A DNA stretch of 13,332 nucleotides from Planctomycetota bacterium (GTDB lineage: Bacteria > Planctomycetota > Planctomycetia > Planctomycetales > Planctomycetaceae), in assembly GCA_024278285.1 (NCBI GenBank), contig JAJRTM010000602.1, positions 1 to 13,332 on the forward strand, read 5' to 3'. Positions 7,866-13,332 of the stretch are shown one piece after another (position 1 is the first letter of the stretch; each line of letters begins with the position of its first letter). The notes under the pieces are model-generated. The model had not been told where the DNA came from. It made no database searches and was given only the letters and a program-made list of their open reading frames with translations. The position numbers were made by a program, and so were the translations under genes.

Positions 7866-9527
7866 TCACTTTTCCTGTATCGCTAAGTCGCCAACCAGTT
7901 CCAATATGTAAAGGTGGCTCTCATCCGCCATGGCCCACTTGCGACTGGAGAAGTTGGACGTGGAATAACTGAACCTGAACGGGATGGGGAACCAGGCAGT
8001 CGACATACCGGAAAGTGTAGATTCAATTTTCGTTTCCATCCTTCCTACGATACCCCAGCCACTAACCGTGGTGAGTCGATAAGGAGAGTTCACCTGCTCA
8101 GTGACGTTTTTTTTGCTAATCTTGGTTCCCTCAATCACCTGTAAGCAAATTCCACTAACGGCATCCCAAACATGTACAGTTTGGTCCCCAAGGGTGCAGA
8201 TTATATGCTGACTATCCTGAGAAAACTCAACTTTACTATGAGAGCCAGTTATGTCATTTCTGAGCTGACCACTCTGAATTCTTCTTTCTGTATCCCAGAT
8301 ATGTAAAGTACCGCTATAGGTGCCGCAGAGAATGTGCTGACCATCGGGGCTGAATGCAACGCAAGTGATAAGACTTGTTGTGTAACCTTTGAATATAGTA
8401 GTTTGTTTAGCATTCTTTGTGTCCCATATTCGTATGACCTCGCGTGATGATGAGCCAGAAACAATAATGTGCTTTCCATCTGAACTAAATGATACGGTTT
8501 TGAAAACTCCTGTACGTTCTTCGAAAGATGTTGTTATTTTACCATCCGCAGCATTCCAGACTAGTGCAGTACTGTAACTTGAACAAGAGGCAATACTTTT
8601 TCCATCAGGACTGAATACGACGCTATTGACAGCATCCGCATGTCCTTCAAACAGTCTGATTTGCACACCATTTTCAGCATTCCAAATCCGGACTGTGTTA
8701 TCAATAGTGTCATGCGGCCGAAGAGTTATTTTAATCTTACCAGAACCAGAAACAATTCGGCTTCCATCGGGACTGAATGCCACGCTATTGACACGACTTG
8801 TGTGTCCTTTCATCCGTGCAATTTCCTCTCCGTTGTCGGTGTTCCAGACTCGGACAGTGTTGTCGCGAGAGCCAGAGGCGATCCGTTTTCCATCGGGACT
8901 GAAAGTAACGCTATCGACTTCGTCTGTATGTCCTTCAAACGTTTTTATCAATATACCACTCTTAGCATCAAAAATCTGTACCTTGGCATCACTAGATCCA
9001 GATGCAATACATAGGCCATCAGGGCTAAACGCCACGCTATTAACCGCATCAAAAAGAATTTCTTCATCTTTGTCTACAAGCCGAGCTATCTGTTCTCCAC
9101 TCCTCGCATCCCAGACCAGAACAGCATAATCTATTGAACTACTGACAAAACTTCGTCCATCTGGACTGAATGCGATGCTTGTAACCATTCCACCGTGTCC
9201 CTTAATTCGAAAGAGTTGATCGCCAATCGGAAGCCGTGGAGGAATGATCGAACGAATCCAACACAAAGATTGCCCACAAGGTAACGATTTTCGTCTGCTG
9301 TCCCACTCTTCAAGCAGTTCATACAATTTCAGACTAGGTCGTTCCCAGGGCGGACCTTCAACCGACCAGCCTCCTTCCGGCGGGTTGTAATGTTTCGCAG
9401 CCGCCGGACAGTCGTACCACCAGGCATTGTTCCACAAGCATTGAAACAATGCCTGCGGATAATCTTTAGCATGGCGGGCAATAAAGTGAATGTCGCGGCG
9501 GAGCGATTCTTCTAACAGTTGTAAGAT
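7866..9527 (-). CDS. WD40-repeat half of the STAND NTPase (frameshifted from the preceding frame)
   Basis: Homology-like sequence begins right after the A9 run with ILQLLEESLRRDIHFIARH and a Trp-rich linker (LFQCLWNNAWWYDCPAAAKH), the usual connector between NTPase and propeller. About eight WD40 blades follow, with recurring S/N-V-A/T/V-F-S-P-D-G and VRVW/VRIW strands. Blade four carries a 12-residue insertion (KIKITLRPHDTI). The C-terminal ~75 residues after the last blade end in HLYILEL-VGDLA. The open frame extends back to 9794, but residues encoded there are not protein-like in this frame and overlap the good frame of the upstream half. No start of its own is convincing, so it is treated as the displaced C-terminus of a roughly 1,360-aa protein. 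WD40 propellers bind protein partners; here it is probably the trigger-recognition surface of the STAND switch (inference). Confidence 0.85.
   Translation of the reverse strand: MLQLLEESLRRDIHFIARHAKDYPQALFQCLWNNAWWYDCPAAAKHYNPPEGGWSVEGPPWERPSLKLYELLEEWDSRRKSLPCGQSLCWIRSIIPPRLPIGDQLFRIKGHGGMVTSIAFSPDGRSFVSSSIDYAVLVWDARSGEQIARLVDKDEEILFDAVNSVAFSPDGLCIASGSSDAKVQIFDAKSGILIKTFEGHTDEVDSVTFSPDGKRIASGSRDNTVRVWNTDNGEEIARMKGHTSRVNSVAFSPDGSRIVSGSGKIKITLRPHDTIDNTVRIWNAENGVQIRLFEGHADAVNSVVFSPDGKSIASCSSYSTALVWNAADGKITTSFEERTGVFKTVSFSSDGKHIIVSGSSSREVIRIWDTKNAKQTTIFKGYTTSLITCVAFSPDGQHILCGTYSGTLHIWDTERRIQSGQLRNDITGSHSKVEFSQDSQHIICTLGDQTVHVWDAVSGICLQVIEGTKISKKNVTEQVNSPYRLTTVSGWGIVGRMETKIESTLSGMSTAWFPIPFRFSYSTSNFSSRKWAMADESHLYILELVGDLAIQEK
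8341..9180 (-). repeat. Tandem DNA repeats encoding WD40 blades (period 126 nt)
   Basis: The plus-strand motif CCATC followed by (A/G/T)GG(A/G)CT recurs at 8602, 8764, 8890, 9016 and 9157, with diverged copies at 8341 and 8476. Spacings of 126 nt (42 codons) occur three times. The 162-nt interval equals 126 plus a 36-nt insertion, and 135 and 141 nt occur elsewhere. Several copies share the context 'ctgaatgccacgctattgac', so the DNA itself is still similar, consistent with fairly recent blade duplication or conversion. Confidence 0.75.
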
Positions 9528-11955
9528 TTTTTTTTGTGGTATAGCCTTCCGATGGCCGTTGTTGTTTTTCTTCACGTTTTGTTGGACCTGCCCAGATGAG
9601 TTCTTCTGGAATCTGTTCAATTGCCGTGGTGAAGTCGACAACCAACTCAAAAACGTTGCCAGCTTCGTTTTTCTCTTCCAAAAATTGAATGGAAGTAAGT
9701 GTTGCTTCCAATTCATCCCAGCAATGTCCTTTTGTCTGATGAAACGGCAGTTCGGAGAGGGAACGAACAGAGTCACCACTCCACGGTTCAGCACCGACCG
9801 GGTTGAGTTGGCGATGGAAATTGTCCGCTAATTGTCGATGTGCTGCGAACTGCTGCTTTTCACTCGCCAGATACTTTTCGCGGACCGCTTTGTAGAGGCC
9901 GCGGTGGAAGAAGTCGATATATTCGCCGCGCGGTTGCAGATAAGGACGCAGTTGGTTCAAAACCGAGAACAGGTCGCTGGTCGATTCGTCAATTGCGACA
10001 TCGTCTCCCTCTGTCATCGCGAGCAGTTCTGAGCGTGAAAGTCCATGTCGGGCGACAGCCAGCAGTTCGAGAACGGTACGAACAATTACAGGATCGAATT
10101 CGATTTCGAGCCGTTCGATCACCTGAGTGAACAGTGCAGTGACTGTATCAACAACAGGCGGCTTCTGCTTTACTCTCTTTTCAATTTGCTCCAGCGATTC
10201 TTTAATTCGTTCCAGACGTTGCAGTTTTTCGTTCCGTTTCTTCTCGTCACCGATTTTATTGGCAGCGACTTGAGAATCTTTGATCAGTTGTTTCCAGGCA
10301 GGCTCTTTCTTTTCGTCAGGCCGCGGGAGCATCGCAATGCAGATGTCTAATTCGTCAAACGAGCCAAAGCCACGCAGTTCCTCTAATGCGACGAGTAAAA
10401 AGAGCGGATTCGAGGTTGTCGGATTGGTCAGCAGTAGGCCGACCTGTAACGAGTCGAGCATTTTGGCAGAGAGTTTCGGAACCTGATGGACAATTTCAAA
10501 ACGTTCTTTACTTTTCAACGGTTTGACTTCGTATTCCCCCCGTGGACGATGCTTCAATGCTTGCAGGACCGCTTCTTCACGATCAGGATCGTCAATGCAA
10601 CTGGTGACAAATTTGACATGAGCTGGCAATTTCCAGGGCAGCCAGTTCATCGCGTGGGCATTGTCAGTTTCATCCAACTGATTCAACGCATCAATCACGA
10701 ACAGCACCGCCCGATTTTCTGGCACCCGTTCGATAAAATCACGAAAGGTTGTGCCGAGTTGAGTGGTTTCCTGGGGCACTTCTTCTTCAAAACCGAATTC
10801 TCGTTGCAGTTCCAGACAGAACCGCCGCAGCATTTGTCGCAACAAGGTTGAATTGGGACTGGCTCCGATAAAGTGTGGTATCAACAGGAGTTTCTCGTTT
10901 TCGTGCAGCTTCCTATATCCCCTGACAAAGTTTGACATCACCGCTGATTTCCCCATACCAGAGGGGCCGGTCACCAGGCAGGGAACCGTGTGATCGCTTT
11001 CTGCAAACTTAACTAATGCCCGTTGGATCGGTTCACGACCAACATAAACACGCAGTCGCGATTCCATAAACTGCTCGTGGTACTCAGATTCTTCTGCCAG
11101 GCCGAGTGGATCATTTTGCGGTTGCTCTAATTCTCGCAAATGCTTTTCGAGGTCGGAGCCAGGTTCGGGATTGAGAATCGCCTGTTCCAAAAACTGAGCA
11201 ATTGCATCGCCGAACTTTTTCAAACCATCGAGATAAACGACACCATGTTCATTGACAAACTTCTGTAAATGTTCGTTAAGGCTGCTGTATTCTTCAGAAT
11301 CGACAATGCCATCTGAGGCAATCTTGTGGAGTGTCCGTTGATCAGTTTCATCTTGCAGTTTCTGCTGAGCGATTCTCCAGTTAATCTTCAATCCGCTGTA
11401 GTTGCAGGGGTAATCTTCAAGCAGGGGAACATCGGCGTCAATAATCGTCTGCTTCAGCTCTTTCAATTTATCAGCCGATGCATCGCTATCGCTTTGCATG
11501 TCGCCACGTTTGGCTTCTGGGACATCTTCAATAAACGCATTGTCCCGAAAACAGAAAAACGACCGCGGTTTCATTTCATGATCGTTCAGCACGCCGTGAA
11601 TGATTTCCAGTTCGGTAATACTCTTGCCGGTTTTGTCTTGAATCCAGCCATATTTGGAAAGTGCATCCTCTGGGAAATCTTCCGGTACATAGCCGTAGCG
11701 ATCACCAAGAATCCCAATAAAAAGCGGCCGGCATTCATCAATTTGCTGCAGGCACAAATCGAGCGCACGATCACCATCCGACTGTTCTTTGGTCACCCCC
11801 CATCGCAAATCGATATCAACCAGATGAATGCGAAACTTCTCCAACTTCTCCCGCAATAACGGAAAAACAACTTTCACCAGGTAATCACGTGCCGCGTGCA
11901 TCTCGCTGAACGTGGAAGAGATAAAAACTTGCACTGTTTCCCAACCAACCGCCAT
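9466..11955 (-). CDS. DUF4062-STAND NTPase, N-terminal half (829 aa as read; last ~20 aa out of frame)
   Basis: Residues 7-92 are a DUF4062 domain: VQVFISSTFSEMHAARDYL, then LVDIDLRWGVTKEQ, then PLFIGILGDRYGYVPE. These motifs closely resemble the N-termini of animal TEP1, NPHP3 and NWD1. A STAND-type P-loop NTPase follows: Walker A GPSGMGKS (330-337), Walker B AVLFVIDALNQLDE (416-429), a sensor strand VKFVTSCIDDP (447-457), a Lys/Glu-rich helix at 565-598, and a winged-helix-like segment with YIDFFHRGLYKAV (679-691). After KREEKQQRPSEGYTT the frame runs through an A9 tract and ends in about 20 unrelated residues. One A fewer would join it to the WD40 half. The start has AGGAG seven nt upstream of the ATG and is the first gene of the operon. 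STAND proteins act as ATP-dependent oligomerising switches that sense a trigger through C-terminal repeats. Probable role: sensor of the system (inference). Confidence 0.88.
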   Translation of the reverse strand: MAVGWETVQVFISSTFSEMHAARDYLVKVVFPLLREKLEKFRIHLVDIDLRWGVTKEQSDGDRALDLCLQQIDECRPLFIGILGDRYGYVPEDFPEDALSKYGWIQDKTGKSITELEIIHGVLNDHEMKPRSFFCFRDNAFIEDVPEAKRGDMQSDSDASADKLKELKQTIIDADVPLLEDYPCNYSGLKINWRIAQQKLQDETDQRTLHKIASDGIVDSEEYSSLNEHLQKFVNEHGVVYLDGLKKFGDAIAQFLEQAILNPEPGSDLEKHLRELEQPQNDPLGLAEESEYHEQFMESRLRVYVGREPIQRALVKFAESDHTVPCLVTGPSGMGKSAVMSNFVRGYRKLHENEKLLLIPHFIGASPNSTLLRQMLRRFCLELQREFGFEEEVPQETTQLGTTFRDFIERVPENRAVLFVIDALNQLDETDNAHAMNWLPWKLPAHVKFVTSCIDDPDREEAVLQALKHRPRGEYEVKPLKSKERFEIVHQVPKLSAKMLDSLQVGLLLTNPTTSNPLFLLVALEELRGFGSFDELDICIAMLPRPDEKKEPAWKQLIKDSQVAANKIGDEKKRNEKLQRLERIKESLEQIEKRVKQKPPVVDTVTALFTQVIERLEIEFDPVIVRTVLELLAVARHGLSRSELLAMTEGDDVAIDESTSDLFSVLNQLRPYLQPRGEYIDFFHRGLYKAVREKYLASEKQQFAAHRQLADNFHRQLNPVGAEPWSGDSVRSLSELPFHQTKGHCWDELEATLTSIQFLEEKNEAGNVFELVVDFTTAIEQIPEELIWAGPTKREEKQQRPSEGYTTKKNLTTVRRIAPPRHSLYCPPC
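9527..9535 (-). other. A9 homopolymer frameshift site joining the STAND and WD40 frames
   Basis: Nine consecutive T on the plus strand (A9 on the coding strand). Upstream, the good frame reads ACC ACA AAA AAA AAT CTT. Downstream, the good frame reads AAA AAA ATC TTA CAA CTG. The two match if one A is removed, or by a +1 or -2 ribosomal or transcriptional shift. Candidate explanations are a real inactivating indel, phase variation, polymerase slippage on A9, or a sequencing error. Confidence 0.8.
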
Positions 11956-11962
11956 ACCACCA

Positions 11963-11967
11963 CTCCT
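11963..11967 (-). promoter_or_regulatory. Ribosome binding site of the STAND gene
   Basis: AGGAG on the minus strand, seven nt before the ATG at 11953-11955. This supports the chosen start at the head of the operon. No convincing -35/-10 pair could be picked further upstream (to about 12110), only AT-rich partial matches. Confidence 0.6.
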
Positions 11968-12082
11968 GAACTTTGAAAAAACTCAAGACACTGAACGTTT
12001 CCATTCTCTCCAAAGCAGAGTAAAGATACAAGCCAGCGAAGCAACAGAGAATTTCTGAATAGAATCAAGTCACCTTTTGTAA

Positions 12083-12187
12083 GCAACGGTCAGAAAACGT
12101 AGAACCGGGCGGGTCGAAGAAGATGGGACGATTATCGCCACGCTTCGCAAGGGGATTCGGGGATTCGACTTGAAGGACTTCCCTTGA
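12083..12187 (+). pseudogene. Possible C-terminal remnant of an unidentified gene
   Basis: After an in-frame stop at 12080-12082, the plus strand reads 34 residues ending VEEDGTIIATLRKGIRGFDL-KDFP before a TGA at 12185-12187. The strand/turn/helix pattern looks like a real protein terminus, but there is no start codon or ribosome site and no family I recognise. It could be chance. If real, it is the stump of a gene replaced when the operon or the flanking elements arrived. Confidence 0.25.
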
Positions 12188-12235
12188 CCGGAGAAATAAG
12201 AAATGCTTTTGCTAAGTTCACCCAGACAGGCCAAC

Positions 12236-12264
12236 TCGGCTTAGTTGTGCAGCAACAAAGCCGA
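12236..12264. repeat. Stem-loop, 11 paired bases with one mismatch
   Basis: TCGGCTT-A-GTTG, then a TGCAG loop, then CAAC-A-AAGCCGA: 7 bp plus an A/A mismatch plus 4 bp around a 5-nt loop. No T-run follows on either strand, so it is not a standard intrinsic terminator. It lies about 280 nt upstream of the STAND start and could be a regulatory or element-end structure. Confidence 0.5.
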
Positions 12265-12433
12265 AACAAAGCGTTGCACAAACTACTGTTCCACATTTCC
12301 TAACCACTTGTCAGCTATAGAATTATGACCCAGGGAAGCCCTTGCAGCCGATATCTGATTCCAGTTGAGGCTTAATTTTGCATGGAAGTCTGTCCGCCCA
12401 CCGCAGGGCTGCTCAAAGTTTGGTATTGGATGT

Positions 12434-12496
12434 GTGTTGTAAGTTTGGGGAAAATACCGACAAAATCAGGCGGTATTTTCCCCAAACTTACAACAC
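12434..12496. repeat. Perfect 26-bp inverted repeat with an 11-nt loop
   Basis: The left arm 12434-12459 begins GTGTTGTAAGTTTGGGGAAA and ends in ATACCG. The right arm 12471-12496 is its exact reverse complement. The loop is ACAAAATCAGG. Outside the arms, AAAGTTTGG (12415-12423) and CCAAATTTT (12503-12511) are again near-complementary, so the palindrome extends imperfectly to about 97 bp. There is no T-run. It could be a MITE-like element, abutted terminal repeats of a lost insertion sequence, or a structured RNA. It sits directly upstream of a transposase remnant. Confidence 0.85.
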
Positions 12497-12533
12497 CGAA
12501 GTCCAAATTTTACACACTCAGGGAGATTTTATA

Positions 12534-12796
12534 ATGCGACCCGCCAACTCGTGCGACCTGTTTTTCCATCTTGGGACAGGTCACCGACCCATGCGGGCGA
12601 CAGGGACATCGCCACACCTTCGACGCCATGCTGGCGGCTATTATTTGCGGGACACTTTACGGAATTCGTAGCATGCGAATGATCGCACGGAATTCATCAT
12701 TTGCAAGCAGTCGTCAAGTGGGTTCGGCAACTTGAACCGAGTACCTTTCATTGGCTCGGATTCAAGCGAACGCCACCTTGTGCAAACACCTTATAG
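12534..12796 (+). pseudogene. Degenerate transposase N-terminus (ISAs1/DDE-associated type), two frameshifts
   Basis: Three frames in succession give one protein-like reading. From ATG 12534 the frame reads CDLFFHLG. A one-base shift in the GGG at about 12570-12576 then gives QVTDPCGRQGHRHTFDAMLA and AIICGTLYGIRSMRMIAR, open to 12735. A second shift near 12685 gives AVVKWVRQLEPSTFHWLGFK and RTPPCANTL, ending at TAG 12794-12796. The pattern 'DP-R-RG-RHTF-AML...CG-RS...IA' followed by 'LGF-R-TPC' resembles the N-terminal associated domain of DDE transposases of the ISAs1 type. No catalytic DDE part remains. The family call rests on motif memory; the decay by frameshift is read directly. Confidence 0.5.
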
Positions 12797-12801
12797 TATC
12801 C

Positions 12802-12819
12802 CCCGTCAGGGAGGACGGG
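12802..12819. repeat. Short GC-rich stem-loop between transposase fragments
   Basis: CCCGTC-AGGGAG-GACGGG, six perfect pairs with a 6-nt loop, lies between the end of the first transposase remnant and the ISKra4-like fragment. It may be the end of one element. A T5 run occurs only about 30 nt later, which is too far away for a typical terminator. Confidence 0.4.
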
Positions 12820-12913
12820 TGCAGAACGCTATTTGTGAGATGGTGGTATTTTTGTAGAATGTGTGCCTAGGAATGGGGGGGCCTGTTTTGACGTAACTCT
12901 AACAGTTCATGGG

Positions 12914-12937
12914 GGATGCAAGGATGCAAGGATGCAA
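12914..12937 (+). repeat. Three tandem copies of GGATGCAA at a start codon
   Basis: Three exact 8-bp copies end in the start codon region of the ISKra4-like fragment. Each copy contains an ATG (12916, 12924, 12932), and because the period is 8 the three lie in different frames. Only the last is in frame with the transposase-like sequence. AAGG within the repeat can serve as ribosome site. Confidence 0.8.
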
Positions 12938-13162
12938 TTGTCTGATCAGGATTTGGGAAAAATCAAAGATCTCGCCCGGCAGTGGGGAAAAATTATCAGC
13001 GAAGAAGCTTTCGGCCCCGAAGGCCTTGGCTTGGACGTTTCCTTCACCAACATGGAAGATGTCTGGGTTGCTGCAGCCGAGGGGCTAACCGAAGGGGTGG
13101 CCTGCGAAGCACTCGGCAAGCAGGCCGAAAACCTGCCAACCGATCAGCCCTGTCCGCAGTAA
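12932..13162 (+). pseudogene. N-terminal fragment of an ISKra4-like transposase (76 aa)
   Basis: From ATG 12932 the frame reads MQLSDQDLGKIKDLARQWGK, then EEAFGPEGLGLDVSF, TNMEDVWVAAAEGLTEG, and stops after DQPCPQ. This matches the N-terminus of ISKra4-family transposases as I remember it: LARQWGKI, a GPxGxGLDV turn, AAA-GLTEG, then a Cys-Pro motif beginning a zinc-binding region. The stop falls where the Cys motif should continue and no DDE region follows in any frame, so it is a truncated copy. An upstream in-frame ATG at 12863 is less likely because the homology-like part begins at 12932. Some ISKra4 elements use two open frames, so a first ORF is an alternative, but the following DNA does not continue the protein. 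Confidence 0.55.
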
Positions 13163-13256
13163 TCGTTCACGGGCTACAAATTGGTCTTTTCGGGTAGCTG
13201 TCTATTGTGTAGAAATTGGTAGTGCGTAGATTTGGGGGATCTGTTATTTTTCTTTG
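13163..13256. other. Short gap after the transposase fragment
   Basis: T- and G-rich sequence with no clear coding signal, repeat or promoter that I can support. Confidence 0.4.
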
Positions 13257-13332
13257 ATGGGAACTGAATCGCGGGATAATCTTGAAATTGATGTGATGAC
13301 CAGCCTGAGCAAGGTTGAATTGTTGGCGGTGA
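13257..13332 (+). CDS. Possible gene start running off the right edge (partial)
   Basis: From ATG 13257 the plus strand is open to the edge for 25 codons: MGTESRDNLEIDVMTSLSKV, then ELLAV. The helix-like, acidic reading is protein-like. There is no Shine-Dalgarno at proper spacing, and an internal ATG at 13296 is an alternative start. The segment MTSLSKVELLA would fit the coiled N-terminus of a transposase accessory or IS66-type protein, but 25 residues cannot establish that. Confidence 0.3.
   Translation, partial: MGTESRDNLEIDVMTSLSKVELLAV

Larger units (their letters stand above)
11956..12533. other. Operon leader and decayed flank without an intact gene
   Basis: About 580 bases without a convincing gene. 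The stretch contains the ribosome site of the operon, a possible gene-tail remnant (12083-12187), an 8-bp direct duplication GGGGATTC (12151-12166), a stem-loop (12236-12264) and a perfect 26-bp inverted repeat (12434-12496). The operon promoter should lie in its left part. The open frames that cross it cut through the hairpins and read poorly. Confidence 0.5.

Noticed and set aside
8626..9129. Plus-strand open frame of 167 codons opposite the WD40 repeats
   Set aside because: It is the antisense shadow of the repeated blade DNA; its own repeats mirror the 126-nt period and the protein has no fold-like pattern.
9528..9794. Upstream extension and ATG at 9794 as the true start of the WD40 protein
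   Set aside because: This part overlaps the well-supported frame of the STAND half, has no Shine-Dalgarno and reads as random basic sequence. The protein-like part starts only at the A9 run.
11326..11859. Plus-strand open frame of 177 codons opposite the DUF4062 region
   Set aside because: Antisense to a strongly motif-supported domain, with no ribosome site and no recognisable protein pattern.
384..11955. Classical Thoeris system
   Set aside because: There is no SIR2-SLOG (ThsA) protein. The TIR proteins are membrane fusions and partner with AAA-RyR and STAND proteins instead.
12378..12671. 97-codon open frame in the right flank
   Set aside because: It reads straight through the perfect 26-bp inverted repeat, and only a short part matches the transposase-like reading, which needs frame changes.
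1..13332. CRISPR array, tRNA or rRNA gene
   Set aside because: No regularly spaced direct repeats with unique spacers, no tRNA-like cloverleaf with CCA end and no rRNA signature seen; the only regular spacing is WD40 coding sequence.

Overview
The window looks like accessory DNA from a Planctomycetota-like bacterium. The call rests on protein style: long WD40 proteins with 'SVAFSPDG' blades, a DUF4062-NTPase-WD40 architecture, large AAA+ fusions and transposase debris. No rRNA or core gene is present to confirm the taxon, so it is an inference. GC content looks moderate, and the TIR and small membrane genes look AT-richer by eye than the two large ATPase genes.

Layout, left to right. Bases 2-175 hold the tail of an unidentified plus-strand gene. 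Bases 176-383 are a convergent intergenic stretch with a weak hairpin plus T-run. From 384 to 11955 everything convincing lies on the minus strand. In transcription order (right to left) it is: (1) a DUF4062-STAND NTPase whose WD40 half is now out of frame at an A9 run (11955 to 7866); (2) a PfkB-like / coiled-coil / AAA+ / RyR-domain protein of 950 aa (7736 to 4884); (3) a 120-aa membrane protein with a GTG start (4820 to 4458); (4) a 136-aa membrane protein (4439 to 4029); (5) a TIR protein with C-terminal membrane helices (4003 to 2306); (6) a second, related TIR membrane protein whose ATG overlaps the previous stop as ATGA (2309 to 384). Gaps are 130, 63, 18 and 25 nt and then a 4-nt overlap, and every start has a Shine-Dalgarno-like sequence, so an operon is likely, with a possible second promoter in the 130-nt gap.

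Reading of the system (inference): a sensor/switch module (STAND plus WD40), an AAA+ protein ending in a ryanodine-receptor-type (RyR) domain, and a membrane module with two TIR proteins, both keeping the Glu at the TIR NADase position. TIR enzymes make ADP-ribose and cyclic ADP-ribose species from NAD+, and eukaryotic RyR channels are modulated by cADPR. An NAD-derived signal linking the TIR and RyR components is therefore an attractive hypothesis. I do not recognise the six-gene combination as a named defence system; it lacks the SIR2-SLOG effector of classical Thoeris.

Bases 11956-13332 are a decayed mobile-element flank: a possible gene-tail remnant, a stem-loop, a perfect 26-bp inverted repeat, a twice-frameshifted transposase N-terminus, a short ISKra4-like transposase N-terminal fragment with an 8-bp triplicate at its start, and a possible gene start running off the right edge.
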